Shown one piece after another: positions 7,460 to 14,124 of a DNA stretch of 64,000 bases (position 1 is its first letter; each line of letters opens with the position of its first letter). The notes under the pieces were generated by a model. It was not told where the DNA came from. It made no database searches and saw only the letters and a program-made list of their open reading frames with translations. The stretch is from VBDM01 sp964430565. Lineage in GTDB: Bacteria; Pseudomonadota; Gammaproteobacteria; Burkholderiales; SG8-39. The position numbers and the translations under genes are program-made. The stretch spans positions 62,001 to 126,000 of the forward strand of contig CAYSFD010000047.1 in the NCBI GenBank assembly GCA_964430565.1, written 5' to 3'.

Positions 7460-7525
7460 GTGGCGCGCACGGAATATCTGCCGATTTACAAGGGGAGCTA
7501 CGAGCTGGTTCTTGCTGCCGTCTAA
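7460..7525 (+). pseudogene. Truncated N-terminus of an Avd-like four-helix-bundle protein
   Basis: A GTG after a purine-rich stretch opens a 21-codon frame, MARTEYLPIYKGSYELVLAA plus one residue, then TAA. This resembles the first helix of Avd/S23-like four-helix-bundle proteins, which typically start MAR..(E/L)xxPIYKxxYDL and run to about 120 residues. The stop overlaps the end of the CoA-transferase gene by 2 bases, so the rest was probably lost. Avd proteins accompany diversity-generating retroelements, but many relatives occur alone. I see no reverse transcriptase or template repeat in the window. Confidence 0.4.
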
Positions 7526-8745
7526 ATGATATTCGCCGCCGCAAGCCGATCGAGCTCCTCGCGACGCATTCCCAGAAGATCGCCGAGCACTTCGCGCGTG
7601 TGCTGCCCGAGGAGCGGCGGCGGCAGTTCGTACTCCACCGGGGTCTTCGAGAACCGCATGGGACTGGCGATTCCCGGGACGCTTCCCGACACCGGATGCG
7701 GGGTCTCGACCTTGAGAGCTCGATGCCGCACCTGGGGATCTTCGAACACTTCTTCGTAATTGTTGATCGGGCCGCAAGGCACGCCGGCGGCGTCGAGCCG
7801 CGCTATCCAGTCCTTGCGCGTGCGCCCTTTCATGATGTCGCGAACGAGCGGAACCAGCTCTTTCCGGTTCCGGATGCGGTCGGGGTTCGTCCGAAATCGG
7901 GGGTCGGCGGCGAGTTCTGACCTGCCGGCCGCCTTGCAGAAACTCTGCCACTGGCCGTCGTTTCCCGCGGCGAGAATGAGGTGGCCGTCGGCGGTCGGGA
8001 ATACCTCGTAGGGGGCGAGGTTCGCGTGGGCGTTGCCGTAGCGCGGAGGCACTTTGCCCGAGACGAAGTAGTTGAAGATCTGGTTGGCGCCGAAGGCAAC
8101 GATGGTGTCGAGCAGCGCCATATCGATGTACTGCCCTTCGCCGGTACGTTCACGGTGCGCGATCGCCGCCGTGATTGCCAGCGCCGCGTACATCCCCGTG
8201 AGGACATCGGTGATCGCAATGCCGACTTTCTGCGGCCCGCCGCCGGGCAGATCGTCGCGCTCGCCGGTGATGCTCATCAATCCGCCTATGCCCTGGAAGA
8301 TGAAGTCGTAACCCGGGCGGTGGGCGTGGGGGCCGGTCTGGCCGAATCCGGTGATCGAGCAGTAGACGATGCGCGGGTTGAGCTTGCGCACGTCCTCGTA
8401 GCCGAGCCCGTACTTCGCGAGCCCGCCAACCTTGTAGTTTTCCAGCAGGACGTCGCTGCGCTCGGCGAGCTCGCGCGCGATGCGCTGGCCTTCGGGTCTG
8501 GAGATGTCGAGCGTGACCGATTTCTTGCCGCGGTTGACCGAAAGATAATAGGCGGAATTGTTCGTCTCCCTCCCGTCTGCGTCCTTGAGGAAGGGCGGGC
8601 CCCAGGCGCGGGTATCGTCGCCCGAGCCCGGACGCTCGATCTTGATGACCTCCGCGCCGAGGTCGGCGAGGTTCTGCGACGCCCACGGCCCGGCGAGAAC
8701 GCGCGAGAGATCGAGGACCCGGATATGAGAGAGCGGGCGCGGCAT
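7522..8745 (-). CDS. CaiB/BaiF family CoA-transferase
   Basis: A type III CoA-transferase of 407 residues. It contains the N-terminal RVLDLSRVLAGPWASQNLAD, VIKIERPGSGDDTR, the SVNRGKKSVTLD segment, and the catalytic aspartate region QYIDMALLDT. These enzymes swap CoA between organic acids. It is divergent from etfB, with about 113 bases shared as a promoter region, in a neighbourhood of acyl-CoA metabolism. Substrates cannot be inferred. Many CaiB/BaiF members are labelled formyl-CoA or succinate:acid transferases without evidence. Confidence 0.88.
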   Translation of the reverse strand: MPRPLSHIRVLDLSRVLAGPWASQNLADLGAEVIKIERPGSGDDTRAWGPPFLKDADGRETNNSAYYLSVNRGKKSVTLDISRPEGQRIARELAERSDVLLENYKVGGLAKYGLGYEDVRKLNPRIVYCSITGFGQTGPHAHRPGYDFIFQGIGGLMSITGERDDLPGGGPQKVGIAITDVLTGMYAALAITAAIAHRERTGEGQYIDMALLDTIVAFGANQIFNYFVSGKVPPRYGNAHANLAPYEVFPTADGHLILAAGNDGQWQSFCKAAGRSELAADPRFRTNPDRIRNRKELVPLVRDIMKGRTRKDWIARLDAAGVPCGPINNYEEVFEDPQVRHRALKVETPHPVSGSVPGIASPMRFSKTPVEYELPPPLLGQHTREVLGDLLGMRREELDRLAAANII

Positions 8746-8826
8746 GATGGACGTGAAGGGACCGGCGGATTATATCGGCAGCGACCAGTACCCGCCGCTC
8801 GGGCCGAGGCGGCGTGCGCGATGGCT

Positions 8827-8832
8827 TATAAT
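8827..8832 (+). promoter_or_regulatory. Candidate -10 box for etfB
   Basis: A perfect TATAAT lies 27 bases before the etfB ATG in the divergent CoA-transferase/etfB region. No good -35 is visible at 16-18 bases, so an activator may be needed. A strong ribosome binding site (GGAGGA) is at 8848-8853. Confidence 0.5.
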
Positions 8833-8858
8833 TCACTCGCTATTTCCGGAGGAAGTGA

Positions 8859-9608
8859 ATGAAAGTCCTGGTTCCCGTCAAACGCGTCGTCGATTTCAAC
8901 GTGAAGGTGCGCGTCAAGGCCGACGGCTCGGGCGTCGAAACGGCGAACGTCAAGATGTCGATGAATCCCTTCGACGAGATCGCCATCGAGGAGGCGATCC
9001 GCCTCAAGGAAGCGGGAATCGCGACCGAGATCGTCGCGGTGTCCTGCGGACTGCAGGCCTGCCAGGAAACGCTGCGCACGGCGCTCGCGCTCGGCGCCGA
9101 CCGCGCGATCCTGGTCGAGACCGACTCCGAGCTGCAGCCGCTCGCGGTAGCCAAGCTGCTATGCGCCTTGGCGCAAAGAGAAAGCCCGCAGCTCATGATC
9201 CTCGGCAAGCAGGCGATCGACGACGACTGCAACCAGACTGGCCAGATGCTGGCGGCGCTTCTGGGCTGGCCGCAGGCGACCTTCGCCTCCAAGCTGAAGA
9301 TCGACGGCGGCAAGGCCGATGTGACCCGCGAAGTGGACGGCGGCCTGGAGACGATCTCCATCAAGCTGCCCGCGGTGGTGACGACCGACCTGCGGCTGAA
9401 CGAGCCGCGCTACGTCACGCTGCCCAACATCATGAAGGCGAAGAAGAAGCCACTCGAAGTGCTGAAACCTGAAGCGCTGGGCGTGGATGTCGCCCCGCGG
9501 CTCAAGACGCTGAAGGTCGAGGAACCGCCCAAGCGCAAGGCGGGCGTGAAGGTTCCCGATGCGAAGACGCTGGTGCAAAAGCTGAGGAACGAAGCAAAAG
9601 TGATCTAG
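8859..9608 (+). CDS. etfB: Electron transfer flavoprotein beta subunit
   Basis: The small subunit of the FAD/AMP-containing ETF heterodimer that accepts electrons from acyl-CoA dehydrogenases. Typical segments are MKVLVPVKRVVDFNVKVRVK, MNPFDEIAIEEA, the adenine nucleotide region ALGADRAILVE and LGKQAIDDDCNQTGQMLAALL. The docking-loop leucine region (RYVTLPNIMKAKKKPLE) is present. The length of 249 residues is standard. etfA follows after a dispersed repeat of about 70 bases. Confidence 0.97.
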   Translation: MKVLVPVKRVVDFNVKVRVKADGSGVETANVKMSMNPFDEIAIEEAIRLKEAGIATEIVAVSCGLQACQETLRTALALGADRAILVETDSELQPLAVAKLLCALAQRESPQLMILGKQAIDDDCNQTGQMLAALLGWPQATFASKLKIDGGKADVTREVDGGLETISIKLPAVVTTDLRLNEPRYVTLPNIMKAKKKPLEVLKPEALGVDVAPRLKTLKVEEPPKRKAGVKVPDAKTLVQKLRNEAKVI

Positions 9609-9609
9609 T

Positions 9610-9679
9610 CCGTCATTCCCGGATAAGCGGGAATCCAGCGACTTCGAAGAGACACTGGATCCCCGCGTTCGCGGGGATT
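9610..9679. repeat. Dispersed palindromic repeat, family B, copy 1
   Basis: Two adjacent hairpins: CGTCATTCCCGGATAAGCGG with its GGGAATCCAG arm, then ACTGGATCCCCGCG-TTC-GCGGGGAT. This is the common proteobacterial CGTCATTCCC...GGGAATCCAG element. It separates etfB from etfA. A second copy forms the end of the tyrosine phosphatase gene at 37656-37689. Confidence 0.8.
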
Positions 9680-9698
9680 AGAAGAGCGAGGGAAGAGA

Positions 9699-10643
9699 AT
9701 GGCAGTCTTGGTCATAGCGGAGCACGATAACCAGTCGATCAAGTCGGCGACGCTCAACACGATCGCCGCGGCCGCGCAAATTGTAAAAAGCGTCGGCGGC
9801 GATATCGCCGTCCTCGTCGCCGGCTCGGCTTGCGGTGCGGCGGCCAAGGCCGCCGCTGCGATCGCGGACGTCAAGAAAGTGCTGGTTGCGGACGCGCCGC
9901 ATCACAAGGACCAGCTGGCCGAAAACCTCGCCGCACTGATCGTCGGCCTCGCCGGCGGCTACACGCACATCCTCGCGCCGGCGAATTCCTTCGGCAAGAA
10001 CCTCGCGCCGCGCGTCGCGGCGCTGCTGGATGTCGCCCAGATCTCCGACATCGTCTCGGTCGTGGACGCGGACACCTTCGTTCGGCCTATTTATGCCGGC
10101 AACGCGCTCGCGACGGTGCAATCCAAAGAGAAAATCAAAGTCATCACCGTGCGCACGACCGGCTTCGACGCGGTTTCCGCAAGCGGTGGCTCGGCCGCAG
10201 TCGAAGCTCTGCAGGCGGGCGCCGACTCCGGCTTGTCGGTGCTCGTCGGCCGCGAGCTCACCAAGTCCGAGCGCCCCGAGCTGACCTCGGCGCGCGTGGT
10301 GGTTTCCGGCGGCCGCGGCATGGGCTCGGGGGAGAACTTCAGGGTCCTCGAGCCGCTCGCCGACAAGCTCGGCGGCGCGATGGGTGCCTCGCGGGCGGCG
10401 GTCGACGCGGGATTCGTGCCGAACGACTGGCAGGTGGGTCAGACGGGCAAGATCGTCGCCCCGGAGCTTTACATCGCGGTCGGCATCTCCGGTGCGATCC
10501 AGCACCTGGCCGGGATGAAGGACAGTCGCGTCATCGTCGCGATCAACAAGGACGAAGAGGCGCCGATTTTCCAGGTCGCGGATTATGGAATCGTCGGCGA
10601 CCTGTTCCAGATCGTGCCGGAACTCGTGAAGGAGTTGGGATGA
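9699..10643 (+). CDS. etfA: Electron transfer flavoprotein alpha subunit
   Basis: Binds FAD in its C-terminal domain and pairs with EtfB. Segments seen are the N-terminal MAVLVIAEHDNQSIK, the linker region ELTSARVVVSGGRGMGSGEN, then LADKLGGAMGASRAAVDAGF and GQTGKIVAPELYIAVGISGA, which form the FAD pocket. The C-terminus reads DYGIVGDLFQIVPELVKEL. The length of 314 residues is normal. It is flanked by repeat families B and A, which may affect mRNA stability within the operon. Confidence 0.97.
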   Translation: MAVLVIAEHDNQSIKSATLNTIAAAAQIVKSVGGDIAVLVAGSACGAAAKAAAAIADVKKVLVADAPHHKDQLAENLAALIVGLAGGYTHILAPANSFGKNLAPRVAALLDVAQISDIVSVVDADTFVRPIYAGNALATVQSKEKIKVITVRTTGFDAVSASGGSAAVEALQAGADSGLSVLVGRELTKSERPELTSARVVVSGGRGMGSGENFRVLEPLADKLGGAMGASRAAVDAGFVPNDWQVGQTGKIVAPELYIAVGISGAIQHLAGMKDSRVIVAINKDEEAPIFQVADYGIVGDLFQIVPELVKELG

Positions 10644-10644
10644 T

Positions 10645-10725
10645 GTCATTCTGAGGGAGGAGCCCGAAGAATCTGCTTTTCAAGGTCTGCTCAAAAGCAG
10701 ATCCTTCGCTCCGCTCAGGATGACA
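10645..10725. repeat. Dispersed palindromic repeat, family A, copy 2
   Basis: Begins GTCATTCTGAGG and ends CTCAGGATGACA, with inner arms AATCTGCTTTT and AAAAGCAGAT and a slightly longer loop than the copy at 1041-1113. It starts one base after the etfA stop codon and ends 17 bases before the dehydrogenase ATG. Confidence 0.8.
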
Positions 10726-10742
10726 GTTACCGGAGATTGACC

Positions 10743-12572
10743 ATGAATGAATACAAAGCACCGCTGCGCGACATGCAGTTCGTGCTGAAGGAGCTTGCCG
10801 GACTCGACGAAATCGGGAAGCTTCCCGGGTGCGAAGAAGTAAACTCCGAACTCGTCGGCCAGATTCTCGAGGAGGCGGCCAAATTCGCGAGTGGGGTCCT
10901 TTCGCCGCTGAACAAGCCCGCCGACCAGGAGGGCTCCACGTGGGAAAACGGAGCGGTGAGGACGCCCAAAGGGTTCAAACGGGCTTACCTGCAATTCGTC
11001 GAAGGCGGCTGGAACTCGATGCAAGCGCCACCCGAATACGGTGGGCAAGGTTTGCCGAAGATCGTGACGACCCCGGTCATCGAGATGTTGAAATCGGCGA
11101 ACCTATCGTTCTCGCTGTGCCCGATGCTCACGGCCGGCGCGGTCGAGGCGCTGTTGCTGCGGGGCTCCGAGCAGCTGAAGAGCGTCTACGTAAGGAAGAT
11201 GGTGGAGGGTGCCTGGACCGGCACCATGAACCTCACCGAGCCGCAGGCGGGCTCGGACTTGGCCCTGGTGAAGACGCGCGCCGTGCGGTCCCATGACGAC
11301 CAAAACGGCGATCACTACCGCATCCACGGGCAGAAGATCTTCATCACTTACGGCGAGCACGATCTCGCCGAGAACATCGTCCACATGGTGCTCGCGCGCA
11401 CGCCGGACGCGCCGGAGGGCGTGCGCGGCATTTCGATGTTCGTGGTACCCAAATTCCTCGTCGGCAAGGACGGCTCGCCGGGGCTGCGCAACGACGTGAA
11501 GTGCGCCTCGATCGAGCACAAGCTCGGCATCCACGCGAGCCCCACGGCGGTGATGATCTACGGCGAAAAGGAAGGCGCGGTCGGTTACCTCATCGGCGAG
11601 GAAAACCGGGGCCTCGAGTACATGTTCATCATGATGAACGCGGCGCGCTTCGCGGTGGGCCTGGAAGGCGTTTCGATTTCCGAACGCGCCTACCAGCAGG
11701 CGCTCGCGTACGCAAAGGAGCGCATCCAAAGCCGGGATCTGGCCGGAGGCGGAAACGCCGTACCGATCATCCGCCATCCTGACGTGCGCAGGATGCTGAT
11801 GAGCATGAAGGCGCAGACCGAGGCGATGCGCGCGCTCGCCTACGTGGTCGCCGCGGCGATGGACAAGGGAACTCGCCATCCGGACAAGGAAGAACGCGCT
11901 CGCAATCAGGCCTTCGCGGATCTGCTGATTCCGATCGTCAAAGGCTGGAGCACCGAGACGGGGATCGAAGTCGCCTCTACCGGCATCCAAGTTCACGGGG
12001 GGATGGGCTTCATCGAGGAGACGGGAGCGGCGCAGCATCTGCGCGACGCGCGCATCACGACGATTTACGAAGGCACGACCGGCATCCAGGCAAACGACCT
12101 TGTCGGCCGCAAGATCGCGCGCGAGGGCGGCGCGACGGCGAAAGAGGTCATCAAGGCGATGCGCAGGGTCGAGGCGGAGCTCGGAGCCGCGGCGGGAGCG
12201 GATGCTTCCACAAGCTCGGGGCAGGACATGGCCACGATTCGCGAGGCGTTTTCAGCCGCGCTCACTGCGGTGGAGGAGTGCGTTTCCTGGGTCGTCATCA
12301 CCTACGGCAGCGACATCAAGGCGGCGCACGCCGGCGCAGTGCCCTTTCTAAAGCTGATGGGCATCGTGTGCGGGGGCTGGCAGATGGCGCGCGCCGCGCT
12401 TGTCGCCAAGCGACGGCTGGCCGAAGGGAACGGCGATAAATCCTTCTACGAAGCGAAGATCAAGACTGCGCGTTTCTACGCGGATCACGTGCTCACCCAG
12501 GCGCCGGCGTTGCGAAACACGATCGTGAGAGGGTCCGTGGGCGTGATGGCACTGACCGAGGAGCAGTTCTGA
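10743..12572 (+). CDS. Acyl-CoA dehydrogenase, large DmdC-like type
   Basis: A flavoprotein of 609 residues that oxidises acyl-CoA to 2-enoyl-CoA and passes electrons to ETF. The substrate/FAD motif MNLTEPQAGSDLALVKTRA and the C-terminal GIQVHGGMGFIEETGAAQ with IYEGTTGIQANDLVGRKI are diagnostic; the catalytic glutamate is in IYEGTTG. The extra N- and C-terminal domains and ~600-residue length place it with DmdC/AidB-like enzymes. The ATG at 10743 follows CGGAGA. An insertion containing DASTSSGQ near residue 495 (12202-12232) looks repeat-derived. It is the third gene of the etfB-etfA unit. Confidence 0.93.
   Translation: MNEYKAPLRDMQFVLKELAGLDEIGKLPGCEEVNSELVGQILEEAAKFASGVLSPLNKPADQEGSTWENGAVRTPKGFKRAYLQFVEGGWNSMQAPPEYGGQGLPKIVTTPVIEMLKSANLSFSLCPMLTAGAVEALLLRGSEQLKSVYVRKMVEGAWTGTMNLTEPQAGSDLALVKTRAVRSHDDQNGDHYRIHGQKIFITYGEHDLAENIVHMVLARTPDAPEGVRGISMFVVPKFLVGKDGSPGLRNDVKCASIEHKLGIHASPTAVMIYGEKEGAVGYLIGEENRGLEYMFIMMNAARFAVGLEGVSISERAYQQALAYAKERIQSRDLAGGGNAVPIIRHPDVRRMLMSMKAQTEAMRALAYVVAAAMDKGTRHPDKEERARNQAFADLLIPIVKGWSTETGIEVASTGIQVHGGMGFIEETGAAQHLRDARITTIYEGTTGIQANDLVGRKIAREGGATAKEVIKAMRRVEAELGAAAGADASTSSGQDMATIREAFSAALTAVEECVSWVVITYGSDIKAAHAGAVPFLKLMGIVCGGWQMARAALVAKRRLAEGNGDKSFYEAKIKTARFYADHVLTQAPALRNTIVRGSVGVMALTEEQF
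12202..12232. repeat. Short repeat-like insertion inside the acyl-CoA dehydrogenase gene
   Basis: The core TTCCACAAGCTCGGGGCAGG resembles the widespread proteobacterial TTCGACAAGCTCAGG element. It encodes ASTSSGQ, a peptide known as the translation of such repeats. The reading frame is preserved and it falls in the linker before the C-terminal helical domain. Confidence 0.5.
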
Positions 12573-12598
12573 CAACGAAGAGGGAATACCCTCGTCAG
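12569..12598. terminator. Hairpin between convergent genes
   Basis: CTGAC pairs with GTCAG and GAGGG with CCCTC around an AATA loop, with a 6-base bulge. It covers both stop codons of the convergent dehydrogenase and GNAT genes. No T-run follows on either strand, so its role as a bidirectional terminator is a guess. Confidence 0.35.
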
Positions 12599-13140
12599 TT
12601 CAGGTCGAGCGTCACGCGCCGCAGCTCCGCGCCGTCCGGGTGACGCTCGATTCGAAACCCCAGGGAAGCGGTGAGGCGCAGCATCGGTGTGTTCATGGCG
12701 AGTACTTCACCGACGATTCTGCGGATGCCATGCGCGCGAGCTGAATCGATCAGCATGGAAAGAAGTCTCTTGCCAATCCCGTATCCCTGCCACGTGTCGG
12801 CGATTGTTATCGCGAACTCGCAGCTCGCCTCGTCGGCGAGACGCACGTAGCGCGCGACGCCGATGGTGGCTTCGGCGCCTTCGATCGTCACCGTGGCGAT
12901 CAGCGCCATGTCCCGGCTGAAGTCGATTCGGGTGAGCTTCTCCAAGAACTCCTGCGTCAACGCGACACCGCCACCGAGGAAGCGGTTGTAGCGCGTTTCG
13001 CGCGAGAGTTTGTGGGCGAACGCGGCGTGAAGGTCGATATCCTCGGGGCGGAGGGCCCGCACGGTGATCGAGTGGGAAATGCCGAGCGACCACGATGCGG
13101 TCATGCGCGCGGATTGAGGTGGAAGAATTTCCGGCGCCAT
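12595..13140 (-). CDS. GNAT family N-acetyltransferase
   Basis: A 181-residue acetyltransferase. The N-terminal segment ITVRALRPEDIDLHAAFAHKLS and the acetyl-CoA pyrophosphate loop WQGYGIGKRLL match the GNAT fold, with the C-terminal NTPMLRLTASLGFRIER. The family resembles the acetyltransferase domains of Pat-type lysine acetyltransferases (the YNRFLGG motif). It is directly downstream of a TetR regulator gene in the same orientation (3 bases), so it is probably in the regulator's operon. The true start may be the internal ATG at residue 13. The acetyl acceptor is unknown. Confidence 0.82.
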   Translation of the reverse strand: MAPEILPPQSARMTASWSLGISHSITVRALRPEDIDLHAAFAHKLSRETRYNRFLGGGVALTQEFLEKLTRIDFSRDMALIATVTIEGAEATIGVARYVRLADEASCEFAITIADTWQGYGIGKRLLSMLIDSARAHGIRRIVGEVLAMNTPMLRLTASLGFRIERHPDGAELRRVTLDLN

Positions 13141-13143
13141 GGT

Positions 13144-13752
13144 TCAAGCGCTCGTCGCCGTGGGGGAGTGCGCTTCGATGAGGCGTCCGAACGCGTTACG
13201 CGCGCGGTCGAGAGCATGCGAATCGCCGAGCAGACGCAGATCATGATGCGTGGCGAGCACGATCCCGAATAAATCGAAGGTGAGTTGCCAGGGATCGGTG
13301 TCGGGTTTGAGGTGCCCCTCGTCGATCGCGAGGCGGATCGCCTTGGCGATCGCGCCGCGAAGCTCGCGCTGGCCGGCGACCAGCAAATCGCGCACCGCGC
13401 CGGGACGATCGTCGTACTCGATCGATGCTGCAAGGATGAGGCAACCACCCGGGAGATCGTCGTTGCTTTCGATCCACGCGAGCCAATTCGTTGCGAGAGC
13501 TTCCAGGCGGGGCAGACCGCGAGGCTGCTTGAGCGCGGGAGACAAGACTTGCTCGAGGAACAGCGCCTGCGCCTGCTTGAGAGTCTGAAGCTGGAGGTCT
13601 TCCTTGGAACCGAAATGGGCGAACAAGCCGCTTTTCGACAGGTCAAGGCGACCGGCCAAAGTGCCGATGCTCAATCCTTCCAGGCCGACTTGACTCGCCA
13701 GAGCCACGGATTCGTTGAGGATCAAGGTCCGGGTCTGTTCTCCTTTGCGCAT
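13144..13752 (-). CDS. TetR family transcriptional regulator
   Basis: A 202-residue TetR-type repressor. The N-terminal helix-turn-helix is clear: RTLILNESVALASQVGLEGL, then SIGTLAGRLDLSKSGLFAHFGSKEDL. The C-terminal ligand domain contains GGCLILAASIEYDDRPG and resembles the YcdC/TetR_C_13-like group. A perfect palindrome lies in its own promoter, which suggests autoregulation. The GNAT gene is co-directional downstream. There is no ribosome binding site before the ATG, and the -10 box lies so close that the mRNA may be leaderless. Confidence 0.9.
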   Translation of the reverse strand: MRKGEQTRTLILNESVALASQVGLEGLSIGTLAGRLDLSKSGLFAHFGSKEDLQLQTLKQAQALFLEQVLSPALKQPRGLPRLEALATNWLAWIESNDDLPGGCLILAASIEYDDRPGAVRDLLVAGQRELRGAIAKAIRLAIDEGHLKPDTDPWQLTFDLFGIVLATHHDLRLLGDSHALDRARNAFGRLIEAHSPTATSA

Positions 13753-13758
13753 CGCAGC

Positions 13759-13789
13759 ATAATAGTACGAACGTTCGTGATACGCAAGT
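13759..13789 (-). promoter_or_regulatory. tetR promoter with overlapping operator
   Basis: On the minus strand a -35 TTGCGT and a -10 TATTAT (13764-13759) are 17 bases apart. The perfect 12-bp palindrome ACGAACGTTCGT at 13767-13778 fills the spacer, an ideal place for repression. The predicted transcription start coincides with the ATG at 13752. Confidence 0.65.
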
Positions 13790-13801
13790 AATTATCAAAC
13801 T

Positions 13802-14107
13802 CTAAAAGGGAATCTTACGTGTAAGCATGTCCTTCCACATGAGCCAGTCGCCAGCAAAGCTATATAGAGGATGGCTGAAGGTCGCGGGCCGGTCGTGCTC
13901 GAAAAAGAAGTGTCCTATCCAGGCGAACGCATAGCCCAAAACCAACCCTGCAAGGATCCACCAGGCGTTCAGCGATTCGATCGCCTGCAGCAGGCAACCG
14001 AGACCGATGGTTGTTCCGGCGAAATGCAACCTGCGGCAGATTCGGTTAGCGTGTTCGGAGAGATAAAAGGGGTAGAAATCCGAGAATGAGCGGTAGTTTG
14101 GCTTCAT
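13802..14107 (-). CDS. DUF962 / Mpo1-like small membrane protein
   Basis: A 101-residue membrane protein beginning MKPNYRSFSDFYPFYLSEHA. It has the DUF962 signature (NRICRRLHFAGT, GYAFAWIGHFFFEHDRPATF, HPLYSFAGDWLMW) and two or more hydrophobic segments. Yeast Mpo1 of this family is an Fe(II) dioxygenase acting on 2-hydroxy fatty acids; the conserved histidines are retained here. The ATG at 14107 has a good ribosome binding site (AGGAGAG). It lies 17 bases downstream of etf-QO and is likely cotranscribed with it. The bacterial substrate is not known. Confidence 0.85.
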   Translation of the reverse strand: MKPNYRSFSDFYPFYLSEHANRICRRLHFAGTTIGLGCLLQAIESLNAWWILAGLVLGYAFAWIGHFFFEHDRPATFSHPLYSFAGDWLMWKDMLTRKIPF

Positions 14108-14124
14108 GTTGGAACTCTCCTGGG

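Noticed and set aside
7460..7525. Complete diversity-generating retroelement
   Set aside because: Only a 21-codon Avd-like start is visible. No reverse transcriptase, template repeat, variable repeat or target gene was found.
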